Shown piece after piece: positions 1 to 18,555 of a DNA stretch of 64,000 nucleotides (its first letter is position 1; every line of letters begins with the position of its first letter). The position numbers were made by a program, and so were the translations under genes. The notes beneath the pieces were generated by a model, which worked only from the letters and a program-made list of their open reading frames with translations, ran no database searches and was not told the DNA's origin. This DNA comes from Cotesia glomerata (taxonomy: Eukaryota; Arthropoda; Insecta; Hymenoptera; Braconidae): assembly GCF_020080835.1 (NCBI RefSeq), contig NC_058159.1, forward strand, positions 8,370,001 to 8,434,000, given 5' to 3'.

Positions 1-294
1 TCTAATTGTGTTTTATTTTATTTTTAAATTACTACTTAATTCGTTTTTTTAATTGTTTTTAGAATTAATAATGTTTACTAGATTTACTCTTTACGACGCT
101 ATACTGAACTTTGATACAAAAAAAAAAAAAACAACATGGCGCGTAACCGAAAATCGTGACGATTTTTTTTTTACTTTGCTATAAAATTTCTCTCATACGT
201 TGATAAAAAAGTTTCACTTCAAAAAATTTGATCATTAATGTTTACCTCAAACGGAGATTTTATTTTCACCAAAGAAAAATTTATGGTTTAAGTA
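1..294. other. AT-rich DNA, no gene seen
   Basis: Homopolymer-rich AT DNA up to the left end of the first MITE. No ORF, RNA gene or repeat unit could be supported. Confidence 0.5.
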
Positions 295-912
295 CACGGA
301 GAAAAAAATTTTGCTATAGGAACTCTATAGTAGTTAGTTAGTTGTAAAAAGTTCCAGTAGGTTAACGTATTCCTATAGTAACAATACCGTTTAACTCCTG
401 CAACTCTACATTGTTGAGCTCTGAGAGCTAAACGTTATTTAGCTCTCACAACTCTACAGGATCGTTCTGAGACTATAACAAATTTTTGGAAGTCTGCTTA
501 ATAATTTTTTTTTACGATTTAGCATTGATAATTTAATAAATACATGCGGCAGAATGAATTTATATTGCCAACAATAATTGTATATGGCAAATAAGAATAG
601 TATTATAATAGAAATAAAATAATAATAGAACTTATATTACAAATAAAAATTATTTGTAAAATAAAAATATGGTCGTCACAAAATTATCTTATTTTCTTAA
701 TTATATCAATAAATATTGGACATAAAATCACTACCGTATATGCACGAGAAAAGATAAATAATATAGATTAGTAACAAAATAATTATGTTTGGCATTTTAG
801 AAGGTTATGAAATATGTCAGCACACTCCACTACTGCGCAACGTAGAGCGCTCCCAACTATACCGTTTGGCTCTGAGAACAATCCCGTAGAGCTCTGAGAG
901 CTCTACACCGTG
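295..912 (+). mobile_element. CACGG-ended MITE, copy A (internally and 3' deleted)
   Basis: Starts TA-CACGGAGAAAAAAATTTT and is nearly identical through most of its length to a second copy at 28798-29760. Copy A lacks about 240 bases found in the middle of copy B (roughly 29263-29500). It departs from copy B near 905, just before a CCGTG at 908-912. The interior carries several GAGCTCTGAGAGCTC-type palindromes and no coding potential. A TA flank is visible on the left only, so the right end is probably truncated or rearranged. Confidence 0.7.
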
Positions 913-2936
913 AAACTTCGAAACTGTAAATTTATAGCAAGCTCTTTAAGTCCTCCGGAACCATTTTTAGACCAAAATTTATTCTAGCGCGTAAACAGTG
1001 GCAACAATATTCATTTTGATATTGTATGAATAATCACCTCCCTTTGCACTCGGATGCAAACAACTCATTTACGCGTGATACTATGCGACCTATCGGTTTA
1101 TTTCGTGAATATCTCACATCATAAATCGTCACTTCTTGGAGATAGGCAAAAATAGCTGTTAAGTTACTGATAATTTTATTAAATAAGTTAAATAAATAAA
1201 TGTAGTTTACAAGATAACAAGGGTGTAACTTTACCTTAAGAACGCTTGCTGAGAAAGTTCAACGAAACTCATCTGATTGATTTAAAGCAATGGAAAGTGA
1301 AAAACATCGGAAATCGGAAGTATAAAACTTTTAAAAGAGTTAGCGATACAAACAAAGCAAAGGTATGGACAGACTAGCTTTAAGTCATGCTTTCCATTAC
1401 CTAGAGAAGCCGGCTGTTTCTACTGGTTGAATCTAAGTTACGGTCGCGACCGGGAAGTATATGGGGCGTAAAGCCCGGAACACCGCAATAATGTAACTTT
1501 CTTAGTGTTCCTACGCTGTGGCAACCACGCGGAACTCCGGCAGGGTGTTGGGTCTGTATAAAGAGAGGGTATCCGCCAAACCACTGAATGCCAAGGGCGT
1601 CCAGTTAGTATAGGTCCTTTTCAGCCGACACTTTAATTGGGAAATTGGTCTAACTACCGGTTTTGCACTTCGTTCTAAGACTATAGGTTTCCTCACACTC
1701 TCCGAAATAAAGCAACTAAGCGCTTTGGTAGGTTTTGCCAGAAAATAAACGAGCTCATGCTTGGCAGCAATTAAGAGTAAAAACTTGTAAAATAAATTTA
1801 TATAATTATCGAAAGAAAATTTTGATTTTTGAAGTTTTAATTTTAATTTCTGAACGAATATAAAAAGAAACTTGAGTGCTAAAATTTCAACACATTTTTT
1901 ATAAAAAGCCAAAAAAATTAATTTTTTCTATATTCGTGAAAAATATTTTGCTTAATAATAAAAAGAAAAAGTTTATTGAGAAAGGTCATACATTTTTTCG
2001 TACAATTTAATTATTACTCATCTTAAAACATTTATTTTTGACATTTAACATTTTATCTAAAATAGTGAATTTTGGAAATTCTTATTAGAGCTTCATATTC
2101 ATAAATTTTTTTCACAAAGATTTGGCAATTTTTAATTATCAAATTTCTTTTTTTAAACAAACATTGATTTTATAATTTAAAAATGTCTATAATTTCTCGA
2201 AGAAAATAAATATAAATTTCTAATAATTTCTTAATACCAATTCAGTCAAATTTATTCTAATATATATCATATCTAGAGTGATCTGCGAGCAAGAACTTAC
2301 AGATCCACCTTAGACTCTAGCGGCTGTTTTGTGTACTATTATTCATCAGCACCCATGCAACCGAAGAAAATTCTTTAAATTAAAGTTGAAAGGTCTTAGT
2401 ATTTTAAATTAAAATTTTGTTTGAAAACTAAAAAACAGAAAGTTAATACTTTGAAATATTTTCTTATTTTAGAATTATATTAAACTGACTTACGACTTAT
2501 AGTTATGTTCAACTTTTTTTACTACAACATTTCCATGAGCAATAAATGTTATTTTATTCATACACATGTACCGATTTTATTATCCCTGGAATAGAAGATA
2601 TCTGAAGTTTCATTTAAAAAAAAAAAAAAATAACTAAAACTATGATAACTACTATTTTATTGCAATAGAAAAAACGATCAAATTTTTCTTGCATATGATT
2701 GTGCTGCAATATATAAGTACATAAAGTATAGATGGGAACTGATATTATCGTAGTTATAACCATAAATGTATGTACCTGAATGTTTATCGAACATCCAAGT
2801 TCATTTAACCCGTGCGATACGGCTTTTCTTTCATGTGAATTTAGTAGTTTGATAAGCAATAAACAAAATAATAATTTTAATAATAATAATAACTATAGTT
2901 ATTTAGCCATAATTCATAGCTAAATTTGTCATTAAA
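913..2936. other. Unassigned intergenic DNA
   Basis: The part at about 1230-1770 has higher complexity and GC than its surroundings and contains a TATAAAG near 1558. No splice-consistent coding frame could be recognised. A 133-residue minus-strand open frame at 1511-1912 has an AT-driven, low-complexity N-terminal half and no motif I know. It could be transcribed noncoding DNA or an old repeat. Confidence 0.4.
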
Positions 2937-3108
2937 GACAAATTTGGGAACTGGGGAAAGAAAGGATAAAAAGAAAGGGGGGATCTTACTCAGTGGGAAT
3001 TTTTCGGTAACCGAAAAAATAATTCAGACAGCCTAGATCAGGATTCGAACCCAGACCATTTGGTTGGGCCTCAATGGCTCCACCGGTTAAGCTATCCAAG
3101 ACACTGCC
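2937..3108 (-). mobile_element. tRNA-derived SINE or tRNA-like sequence
   Basis: Read on the minus strand, a tRNA-like head begins near 3108. An A-box-like TGGATAGCTTAACCGG lies at about 3082-3097, and a B box GGGTTCGAATCC at 3041-3052. A unique body of about 100 bases follows towards 2937, including a short hairpin GGTTACCGAAAAA. The acceptor stem does not pair, so this is not a functional tRNA. No clear poly(A) tail or target duplication was found. Confidence 0.6.
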
Positions 3109-4027
3109 CGTAATTATTATTCAATCATTTAATAATTTATGATAATATATTACTACTCAAAAGATATGTTTGTACATATACCAAACAAGAAAATTAAAAA
3201 TTAAAGAAGACAGTTAAAATCGATGATGGAAAATATTTTATTAAACAGGTGACCGATAAAATTGACAAATCAATAAGCTCGGTTGTGGTAGAAAAAGAAA
3301 AACGTAACCTTAAGGCCGTAATTATTAATTTACTTTTTATTGCTTTAAAGATACCGATAATTAAAAGTTATTCATTCATATCTTTTCCACGGAGAGAGAC
3401 TAAAAGCTCGAGCGTAGTCAAGAGCCGGCAAGCGGCGCCACCAACGTTCCTTCGGAATTTAATGAACGTGTAGCAACGAACGACGATTACTTGGGGAATT
3501 CATCCGTTTCGCAGTTGCTCGTCTCTACTCTACAAATACAGTAGGATTAAGCTGAGAATTCTAGCACTTATTCTCATTTCCGCTTGGTTTCCTTTTTCTA
3601 TTTGTTATATCAATTTGTCTAGTTCAAAATATTTTTTTGTCATTTTCAATTCTAGCTACAAAGTGATTCCAATAAATTTTATCTAATTTGTGCAAGATGC
3701 GAAAGTAGAACTATATATTTAAAAAAATAAGATTTTAATTAAATTGAGTTAACTCAATTGATTAAAAAATTACTGTGATCAAAAAATTACTTGAAAAAAA
3801 ATATTAATCTGAAAATTTTTCTCCGAAGATATTTTCGAATAGATCAATCGATTTTGTTCCAATTTACACTACATATTAAATGTGATCTTTAAAAGAATAA
3901 AATAAGTTCGTTTTTTGAATTGGTCAGTACGTTACTCTGAAAGTTACTTTAAAAAAACGTTTTTATTTAAATTTACTTTTAATATTTCTCGAAATCTATC
4001 TAACCGAATCTGTCATAATTTAAAGTA
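3109..4027. other. AT-rich DNA, no gene seen
   Basis: The open frame at 3249-3473 has no recognisable motif, starts on a weak codon and ends in a GC-richer patch. Nothing else can be supported here. Confidence 0.4.
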
Positions 4028-4329
4028 GGGGAGGGGAGGGGGGCAAAATGGGGTAGGGTTGGCAAAATGGGGTACCCCCAAAATTTCGTAAGAAAATTTT
4101 TTTTTTCCAAAAAGTTCTTTCAGCTTCCTAAAATATATTTTAACGTCATTTCCTACAATTTAAAAGAGAAAAAAATTTTTTAATTAAAAAAACAAAAAAA
4201 AAAATTTTTTTCTAACTTTTCTTACAGTAATTTTTATCGTCATTGTGCATCGTAATAAATTTTTTTTCACATCTACGATTACTTTTTCTAAATTTTTAAG
4301 TTCTCGCTTTACAAATGAATGATTAAAAA

Positions 4330-4490
4330 AAAAAAAAAATCGGGGAGTCATTGGTTCCATGCCAGTTTTCGAAAATAAAGTTCTAATCTGATCTTCACAT
4401 TTTTAAGGTCTTAGTAACTAGTTCTTAATATTCCTACGAGGATATCTGTCGGCGTGTGTGTATGTGAGTGTAAACCTCTAATGTGTCAAA
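4330..4490 (+). repeat. Fragment of the GAGCTC interspersed repeat
   Basis: Diverged copy of the part of the family around the GT microsatellite: a TCGAAAAT...GTTCTAATCTGATCT segment, a TTTTAAGGTCTTAG segment, a short GTGTGTGTATGTG run and TGTAAACCTCT. It is nested in the 4028-5899 element. Confidence 0.55.
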
Positions 4491-4501
4491 GAAAAATCTT
4501 A

Positions 4502-5129
4502 CACAGAATGAAAAATTTCTTGACTGGAAAACAAAATTCTTGGATCAAGAAAATTTTCAGGTGCCTGAAGGAAGACTGAAGTTGTGTTGCCCGAAATAAA
4601 AATTTTTCTTGAAATTCTATTCTTGGTAGAAGTAATTTTTTCTTAATTCAAATTATCATAAATACTTGATGCAATAAATTTTTACATTTGATCAAGATTT
4701 TTAGATACTTTAGGGAAGCAGTGCCACCTACTTCAGCTGAGAAAAAAATTTTCTCACCTTGAGAAAATTTTTCTCTTGAATATTTGATACCCATTTTATA
4801 TTATTTTAGCGTGCAATTATACATATTGAATGAAAAAAAAATGATTCAACATTATTTGATATGTTAATCAATAAAAATATTAATGAAAATTTACTTCTAT
4901 CTTTATATTTAATTTTTTGGAGCAAGAGGCTGAATTTTCTCAAAACAAGAAGATTTTCTTGACTTAAATAAATTTTCTTGGATCAACATACATATTTCTT
5001 AAAACAAGAGAGTTAATTTTGTTGGAATAAGTGAAATTTCTTGTGTCAAAAAGAAAATTTTTTTTTCGCTCAAGGAAATAATTAGGAAGAAAAATATTTT
5101 CTTGGCTCAAGTGAACCTTTTTTTCTGTG
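4502..5129. mobile_element. Nested MITE with CACAG ends
   Basis: Left end TA-CACAGAATGAAAAATTTC, right end complementary to CACAGAAAAAAAGG and followed by TA. The interior is rich in repeated TTTTCTTG / CAAGAAAA blocks, which give it many weak internal inverted repeats. Noncoding. It lies inside the larger 4028-5899 element. Confidence 0.65.
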
Positions 5130-5901
5130 TAAACTAACCATTCTAAAAGAATGTCTTTTTTAAATAACTTCGAAATTTATTCTCGGATAATTTTTGATGT
5201 CATAATTTAACTATCAATGCTCAGAAAACTGTGTCAGAGGCCGCCAATTTCTTTAAAATCATTTGGTGGGCTTGTGAGATATTTAATTTAAAAAGTAAGA
5301 TCTTCAGGCCTACAAGATCATTCAACTTGAAAAAATTTTCCTAAATCCCTAAACCAAGAAAGAGAGTGCAAAAAAATTACGAATGTTTTTTTTCGTGCTA
5401 TTGCTAGGAATTGCGTGAGAACTATGTCTAAAAAATTTTTCACCGGGAGATCCAAAAATTAGAATCTTCTCAAGGGAACTCTTTTTTTTATCTTGATATT
5501 ATTTTTACTCAAGCGAAACCCGTCAAAAATTACTACAAAATTAAAAAATTTTTTTTGCTACCTCAATTTTTGTTAGGAGTATATTGCGTCAACTATAACA
5601 ATGTTTCTTTTTTGGGTGATTTGTTCATCTCTCTGGGTTCTTTTGTAGACTTATCGATAAGAAAATATTATTTTTTTAACGACATTTCATTTTCGGATAA
5701 TGAAATTTTTTTTTTCACTTTTTCAGGGGGTACCCCTGAATACCCCATTTTGCCCGCAAAAAAAAAAAATTTTTTTCTACGGCAACTTGAAATTTGACTA
5801 TTTTCCTTCAATTACGACTGAAAACGAGAAAAATCAGCATATTTAAGTCCTTAAAATCATAACGGTTTCTTAAGTACCCCATTTTGCCCCCCCCCCCCCT
5901 A

Positions 5902-7139
5902 AATTTAAATTAGCAAAAATACTTCTATTGCTGGCACATATTCACTATCATAAATCATGAGTCAATATATCATTCAATCGATTGACAAAAAACCATACAC
6001 CATTTTGCACCAAGTCATGAAAAAGTTATAATTAATACACCAAATTTTTTTTCAATAAACTTAATGAATGAAAGGGGTGATTTTATAATAAGCGATTCAT
6101 TACAAATGGACTATCGAGAAAATTGTTTAAAAATACTAGAGTAACTGGGATATTATCCATCATTTCTTTCAATATTTTCGCGTCTCTGTTATTTTATTTC
6201 TCTTTCACTTGTTTGGATAAAAAAAGATTTAAGAGAAGCTTCTGAAATAGCAGCAGGGTAGAACATAACGCTTAAGTAGTAATGTCATGCTAAGATCAAT
6301 TTTATATTCCATGCGTCACTTTGTAGATTTGAGTTAAGCGCACAAGCTTTTAGAAATTCCAGCTATTATCATGAAGCTGTTTCCAATTTCAGACTCATTT
6401 TTTATTTTTTTTACTTGGGTATATCTCTTTAGATGAACCTATTTCAAAGACTTTAAAACATTCATTCTCCCTTGATTATTTTGCATTGAGTACGTTCTTA
6501 TATTAAAAATTATAATTACTGTGAAAAAATTTTTTGATATAACTTGATACTGTCAATTTTCAAGCCTGATATGATTCGACCTATCACTTATGATCACATC
6601 AAGCTAATTGAAAGGAAAATTTTGTTAAAATTAATGTATGTACGACGTTTGGTGATTCCTGACCTTATTACAGTTTTTAAACAATTATTCAAAAAATATA
6701 GTGGAAAAAAAACCATTAATATTTACTGTAGTGTACCGGTAAAAAATAGTAAACGTAAAAAATCAATAGGGAGAGTATTTATTTTTTACTATTCGAATAT
6801 TTAAAATAACAGTAAAATAAAGTTTTTTTTACTAAAATTTCTACAAAATTTACCAGAGCTTCCAGCAAAAATGAATCTAAATAACGGTATTATCCGCCGG
6901 ATTTGAGGCAGCACTGCAATGATTAACTTCTCAGCTGTCTAAAAAATAACATATGTCAGCGATTAGTTGTTGTTAAATTTCAGTTAATTGCAACAAAGTT
7001 TCATACAATTATCATTTTAGTGAAATTAAATGCAACTAGTAAATATTATTTGTACTTTATTTAATGTACTATAATTACATTCGTAACTTGCTGTCACTAT
7101 TGTGTATATTTTATAAAGAAAAACAATAAATAAATTAAA
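5902..7139. other. AT-rich DNA, no gene seen
   Basis: An 86-residue frame at 6544-6804 is the longest seen. It is lysine/isoleucine-rich and matches nothing I recognise. No repeat structure could be defined. Confidence 0.4.
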
Positions 7140-7530
7140 TTAAAAAAATCTAGAAAATGGCTAACCCTTCAGGCCATCCTAGGAACTTTCTGTTATGGAC
7201 GAGTTCAAAACGCTCGAGAAATTATCTGTTCCGAACATTTGAGCTCTTCGAGCTCAAAGACACAACTTCTCCACATTTTCGAGCTCTTCGAATTTTGATG
7301 CAGTTTGCGGCAATCAACGCAGTTTTTTAAGGAGTTCACACACACAAACAGACATACGAAGAGACATCCTCGTAGGGATAGTCACAATAGCTACCTAAGA
7401 CCTCAAAACGTGGAGATCTGATGAGAACTCGATTTTTGAAAACCAGGGTGAAACCAATAATTTCCTGATTTTTTGAAAATCATTGATTTTCATAGCGAGA
7501 AGTTAAAAAATAAAAATTAATTTTAATTTT
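7140..7530 (-). repeat. GAGCTC interspersed repeat, internally deleted copy
   Basis: Minus-oriented copy. One end reads GAAAATGGCTAACCCTTCAGG, complement of the family end GGCC...AGGGTCAACCGTTTTCC. The other end, near 7515, carries the AGCGAGAAGTTAAAAAA block. Two GAGCTCTTCGAGCTC-type palindromes are present at about 7240-7290. The middle of the roughly 950-base family is missing and the GT run is reduced to CACACACA at 7340-7347. Confidence 0.7.
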
Positions 7531-8694
7531 AGAACTTTACTCCCTCGTAAGGTGACGATTTAACAGTCATGTGCCCCCTTTAGGAAATTTTGAACACTAC
7601 CTCTGATCAAAAAATTATATATGAGCATATCAAAAAAATTTTTCATTCGTTCTTAGATTAAAACTGATTATTCGTTAATTTAACTTTCCAAAAGTCAACA
7701 AAATTAACAGAATTATTCCAGATGGAAGTTAAACCTTCAGACGATTTCTTGAAAACCGGCATTAAGGTTGGAAAAGCACCGGAACTAGCGATATCCGAGA
7801 ATAAATGTCTGCTATATCGCTGAAGGTTGGTGGTGTGCCTATGTCACATGCATACGGTTATATAATATGTATTGTACTCGTTAACCGGTTGGGAACGCGT
7901 CGTTGAATTTTCCAGGTGGTGTATATGCCAGCACAACGGCACTTCCGGTTGCTATCCAACTCTCTTCATATATACTTCTCGGTAACCACTAAACTCTGGG
8001 GCTTTTCCTGAGGCAATACGACACTTTCTCAACTTGCCGTAACAAAACTTCAGCACCGGGCTTTGGCAGTTTAAAAGTTTATCCATATGCATTAACAACG
8101 TATACAGAGATTTACGAACATTGGTTTGACGTTTACTTTGTCTCAGGATATAGGTTATTAACAATCATTTCATATGTTGCTGACGAACTTTATCATAAGT
8201 GTGGTTTGAAAGTCGTCTTCGTTTTTACGTCATCATGGGTAAAATCTGAACGTACTACCAACTAACTAACTGATGTGCACTTAATAATTTTCATAGTTAA
8301 TTAAAATTAATAGACATTTGACAATTTTGAGGAATTTTTGAACTAACTAATAACAAAAAAAAGTTTCGAAAAAATATTTGAATTGTATAAATTAAAGAAA
8401 AAACTGAAAATGCAATTTTTTAGAAATATTTTTCTTTTTCATTTTTTAAATAAATGTGTACAATTTTTCATTTTTTAAAGAAATGTGTACGTTATTTGAA
8501 CTATATATTTCCGTGCAATAACAATGGAACGCGACATCCTATCAGATTTCTGTAAATTGCATTTGAAAGCTTATTTAATAAGCTTCAATTTGTGTACTTA
8601 TTTATTTCTCCAAATTGAATAGTTTAGGAATAATAGCAATTCAAAAATTTTCAAAAATCGCACAAATTTTCACTTTTACCATATTTTCGTGCAA
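7531..8694. other. Unassigned DNA downstream of the DUF4806-type gene
   Basis: No gene recognised. A diverged direct repeat, CGTGCAATAACAATGGAACGC near 8513 and a similar block at 8690-8710, sits next to the stop codon of the DUF4806-type gene. The spacing is about 176 bases. It could be a subterminal repeat of a DNA transposon. No matching inverted end was found beyond the transposase gene. Confidence 0.4.
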
Positions 8695-13809
<5,115 letters not shown>

Positions 13810-14278
13810 TTTACAAGTAAAAAAAAAAATCAACACAATAACCTAAAAAAAATTAAAAAGTTTAAATAAAGCACGTTGCACATATAACTGATTCACTAAG
13901 CTCTCAAGATCATAAATAACTGACTGCGTGCAAGAAAAATTGACCAGTTCAGACCTGCTATCGATATACCAACACTAGCGTACAACGCGGCACGTGAACA
14001 GTTGCTACACTTTCTATTGTCTCCATCTATATTATAAATACATATTTATATTAAGTATACCAATACTTTTTACGGCTTTTAGTAATTCTAAAATAATAAT
14101 AATAATAATAATAATAAAATTTTAAATTATGGATTGTTAGTTTATTTGACATATAGTTAAACTGTAGATTATTAATTTATTTACGATAAAAAATTAATTT
14201 AAAGTTTTGGATAATTATATTAAATTTTAAAGTATTTAATACGTGAAAATTATTTCATCGATTACTTTGCTAATAAAC

Positions 14279-14459
14279 TTAAATATGTAATAAAGTTATT
14301 GCAAATTTAGAGTCATTCATACTTAATAAAATACATTTACGTTTAACATAAGAGAGTTTTAACAACATTTTTCGATTGTCCCAAGAAATTATTTCTATTA
14401 AGCCTACATCAATTGATGATGTTGGATAATCGAACACTTCTCTTCTTTCACTTTCCACT

Positions 14460-14532
<73 letters not shown>

Positions 14533-16360
14533 TATTAATATTTTCTCGAGTAACGTATTTTTTTTGCTCATTTAATATATTATTAATTTTAAATATTTTA
14601 CCATTGTTCAATTGAATTATATTGTCTGGATGTTTGTTAGTGAGAGTGATACCACGTAATTTAACCGTTTCAATTATTATAAATTGCTTTTGATTATAAA
14701 TAATACTTTCAACGACATGTCCATAAATGCACTCACATAAATTATTTTTTTTAATTATTTTCACTTGATCAGCCGATTCTAATTCGTCCAAGCGATTTGC
14801 AATTTGAGTTAGCGGTTTGTAAGGTGATTTTACCAAATGCTTAAATAAACCTATGTAGTTTTCACCCCAAAATGCCGATATTTCGCTTAAGGAAACTTGG
14901 AAGTGATGAACATCGTCTGGTACGTGTATTAAATTGTGCATATTTAATACTTGCGCATCTTCACCGTATTCAGATGGCAGCAAATTAAAAAATAGTCTCA
15001 GCTGATCTTGAGCGTATTCAGCGTATCTAACTGCATTCAAATCATCATTTAAAATTCTGCAGGCAACATATAATAACAAGAAATGTATATATTTGTTTTC
15101 AGATAACACATTTTTGAAAATAATTGGTCCAATGTAAAGTAAAATAAATCGGAATTGAATAGCTTTCCATTTAGAAACTTGGTCAATATCATATTGTTTT
15201 CATTCAAACTCTACCGGAATATCTAATGCTAAGGATTGCATTTTCGTCCTCAAAATTTCGACCTTACGTCTTTTCAGGCGAGCATTGTGTTTTTTCACTA
15301 CTAAAAATTTTTCCATTAAATTTTTCATTACTCCAAGATAGAGTAAATGCATCGGATCGAGGACGATGTCATGAACAGGATCAAACTCTTTTAATTTTGT
15401 TAATTTAGTCTTGAAATTCTCCAAATGATGTTCTGGTTGATGCTTTTCTATAAATGAATCTTTCGTTCGTAAATTACAGTTTGTGTTAGGATAAACACGC
15501 TTATGACTTTTCGTTATGCCTTCAACAGTACATCTTTCGCATGCAAAAAAGCCACCCGGATTTTTTATTGCTTTAATAAAAGCTCTCGCCGGAGAATCGG
15601 CAACAACACAAAATATTTTGAATGAGTATTTAATTTCATTCAAAACTATTCCGTTTGAAATGTATTTATTTGCTTCCTTTACAAAATCCTTAAAATAATT
15701 TTTTGCAGAGTAAGGCTTGGAGTCACCACAATATAATGCGATAGTTACAGGCTTACTTTCATAATTGCGATGGTAAACTTTCAAGAGAATTGGCCATACT
15801 TGAATTCAAGAGTTATGATAAATCGAAATCCCATCAATGTGAACCTGAACTGCTATAGACTTTTCAGTATATACATAAGGAGATATTATATTTTTTAGCA
15901 CATTTTTTATCCCAATATAAATGTAACTTCCACTAGTTTCACGTTTGCTGAGAAATGACTTCATCGGTCGACAATGTTTTGTTTTCAACAATTGCTTCGA
16001 AGTTTTAGGCAAATCCTCGTGCTCTTCTTCCCGCAATACTGTTAATAATTCTGTTACGACGTTTAATGTTAATATATTTAGATTATTTAATGTCCAACAG
16101 CGAAGTTTTTCACTTAATGTCTTTTTCGTTGTCACTTCTTCACTGTTAAGCTGTGAACCAGCATCGCCTGGAAGTTGGTCATGATTATTATTTTCCGCAC
16201 TATCACTGTCACTACTATTTGAATCACTATCACTACTACTGTCAGAATCATTATCTCCAATACTGGTAGAATCATTATTATTAATATTATTATTGTCATT
16301 ATCAAAATTATCATTATTATTGCACGAGCCTGTATCACTAAGATCGGTAACCTCAGCCAA
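14279..16360 (-). pseudogene. EnSpm/CACTA-like (tnp2-type) transposase with two in-frame TGA codons
   Basis: A single minus-strand frame of 694 codons interrupted only by TGA at 15806-15808 and 15200-15202. It starts with an acidic Asn/Asp/Ser-rich stretch, so an upstream exon with the true ATG is likely. Conserved blocks in order are VHIDGISIYHN, CVVADSPARAFIKAI, a CERCTVEG zinc-like motif, DIVLDPMHLLYLGVMKNL, WKAIQFRFILLYIGP (in the gap after the second TGA), NMHNLIHVPDDVHHF, and FWGENYIGLFKHLV...KPLTQIANRL. These match animal tnp2-like EnSpm transposases as I know them. The Asp of ADSPA and DPMH and the Glu of GENY are candidate DDE residues. A (TA)n run inside the frame encodes 26 or so alternating Ile/Tyr residues. 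Probably inactive. Confidence 0.85.
14465..14529. repeat. (TA)n microsatellite inside the transposase frame
   Basis: About 65 bases of perfect TA units that keep the transposase frame open as an Ile-Tyr repeat. It lies in the C-terminal region, after the GENYIGLF block. Its length suggests expansion after loss of selection. Confidence 0.95.
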
Positions 16361-18555
16361 ATATTTAATCTCTTTAATTCTTTAAATACAAAATGAGCAT
16401 AATTGAAAGTCAATAAATAAATCATGTAATAAAAAAAGTAATTATATACTATACAAAGAATTCTATTCTATTAAAATAGTTCGAAAGTTTTCGTTGACTT
16501 CTGCAACTCTTGTAAACTTTATTACATTTTGACAATAAACAGTCAGGCATCATATAACATTGACGGTATGTAAAAATTTATTCTTCTATACAATAACGAG
16601 TTATTGTACCGAAAAGTTGGTTATAAAAGCGGAAATAATTTCAAAAACCGAAAGTAAATCCCAAGAATATTTAAAGTAACAAAAACACGGTTTATGTCTG
16701 ACTGAAAGGCATTTTATCTACTGCAGACGGTATTCGAGTTTTCTTTAGAGCGTATTTAAGATTTACCCTCATCTAGGATATATTTCGAGCGGGACTCCCT
16801 TCAATGAGATAAGTTGGGAAGCCATCAGCTAACCGGACGTATAAAAGACGCCTCGGATGTATAAAGTTGTTTTCATTCACTTCGGCGCCAACTAATGGCA
16901 ACATCAAATGACGCAAGATGAGCCTCGACGTACTAATTAAGATCCCCATAAAGCTCTTTGTGAGGGTATATACGCCCCAGAATTTTTACGAGGATCTGTC
17001 CGTATTAATAAATGAACTTTAAAACTACCTGCACTGTATACATTTTGATTTTAGTAACGTCCCATCAAAATAACTAACCAACTATCCATCCCGGCTTTTT
17101 TAATTAACATGTTTCATTAAACTAAAGTAATACCGAGTAATTATCAATTAACGCTACAGTTAATTTATATTTTTTAATTAAATATTTTAATTAAATAACT
17201 TTTTAAACCATGTTTATTTTTTAGTTTAACAGCAGGGGAAATTCAATTCCCAATTCTCACTAGTATCAATTTATTGAGTTGACAATCTTGGCTTGAGCTT
17301 GACTTTCGATTTAGCACGCTTCTTTTCAGATTGACAATACTTCTTACTTTGGTATATATTAGTGCTAGTATTAGTACCAGTAAATGTATACCTATCTGTC
17401 TGTATATAGTGGTAGTTCCACCGCCGAATCAGCGATTGATTGTTTTCGTCGTCTTGGCCCTTTCTACTGGCTTTAATTGAAAATGAAATCTTAAGAGCCA
17501 GTGGGTAAAGCTGAAAAGCTATGGAAGCGAAACAAAGGTGTCTCATTCTCTCTTGTCTGCGAATGATGAATTCGTTCCTCAGGGCTTACTCAAATTATTT
17601 TTATCTCTCGACTTCAGGACACCACGACCAATAGAATCCCACCGGATTGCTTAGCGCAAGCCACAAAAGTAAGAGACTCGCGCTCTAAAGATCCACCAAG
17701 CATTTTCACTCAACAATATCTTGCTATTGCATTCCATCTTGAATCAGCTATTTTTTTTTGTTCTGGAAAATTTATAAATTTTTAATGAATTAAGCTTTTT
17801 TTTTGAATGTCAAAAAAATTTTTTAGATGCTAGACTTGACAAAGAAAAAGATTTTTATTGAAGAAGTACTAAATTTCGTAGATCTGAATTTTAATCATAA
17901 TTTAAGCTTTTAATATTGATATTAACTCCTGACAGGCAAAAATCTAAACCGTATTTCTCTAACAGCAATAAGGGTGAAAGAAACCAATATAATTTAGTTT
18001 CCAAATAATAATTAAGTATCCAATAAAAGTGAAGAATTTTTTTTGTTTTTGAATTGAAGCTCGAATAATTCTGCATAAGACAGATATAATTTTGAAATAA
18101 ATTAACAATATAAAAATAACATTTATCATAAACCAAGTCTATAAAATTTCAATGAAGTGAAATTTCAAGGGTAAGTACTTTTTACCCAATTTGCCTCTTA
18201 GGGGTTACGGCTTGCTTAAATTTATTTTCCTATTTTCCATTTAAATATCACGTGAAGAAATTACTTTCATATTTTTTTAACTTTGTAATTTTGACAGAAT
18301 TGGAATAATAATCGAATATATGTATTAATAATAAAAAATATAATTTAATTATTATGGCGTTTTTGGAGGAATATTTGAAATTTTTAATCACTAGGGCGGA
18401 ACTACCGGTTTGGGACACTTTAGTGCTAGCAGCTTTGGACACTTTGAAATTCAATGATTGTGCAGAAAATTGTAATGATAAAATAATATTTTCATAGAAT
18501 TTTTAAACGCTTACATTTATAAGAATATAAATGATACTGTTACATTTATAAATTA
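16361..18555. other. Unassigned DNA upstream of the transposase
   Basis: Should contain any 5' exon and end of the EnSpm-like element, but no inverted match to the region beyond 8690 could be found by eye. The 17270-17720 segment is more complex in sequence than its flanks and could be a noncoding exon. A 91-residue frame at 17271-17546 shows no domain. Confidence 0.4.

Larger units (their letters stand above)
4028..5899. mobile_element. TA-flanked inverted-repeat element with GGGG...CAAAATGGGG ends
   Basis: The left end reads TA then GGGGAGGGGAGGGGGGCAAA followed by ATGGGG. The right end reads TACCCCATTTTGCCC, a run of C, then TA. A second internal pair (GGCAAAATGGGGTACCCC near 4061-4078 and its complement near 5727-5756) lies just inside. 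The TA duplication and G-rich ends resemble the element at 31311-32949, which carries a pogo-like remnant. No transposase remnant is visible here. A fragment of the GAGCTC repeat and a CACAG-ended MITE are nested inside. Confidence 0.7.

Noticed and set aside
1511..1912. 133-residue minus-strand open frame
   Set aside because: The N-terminal half is AT-driven low complexity, no domain is visible, there is no promoter or splice support, and the start has no context.
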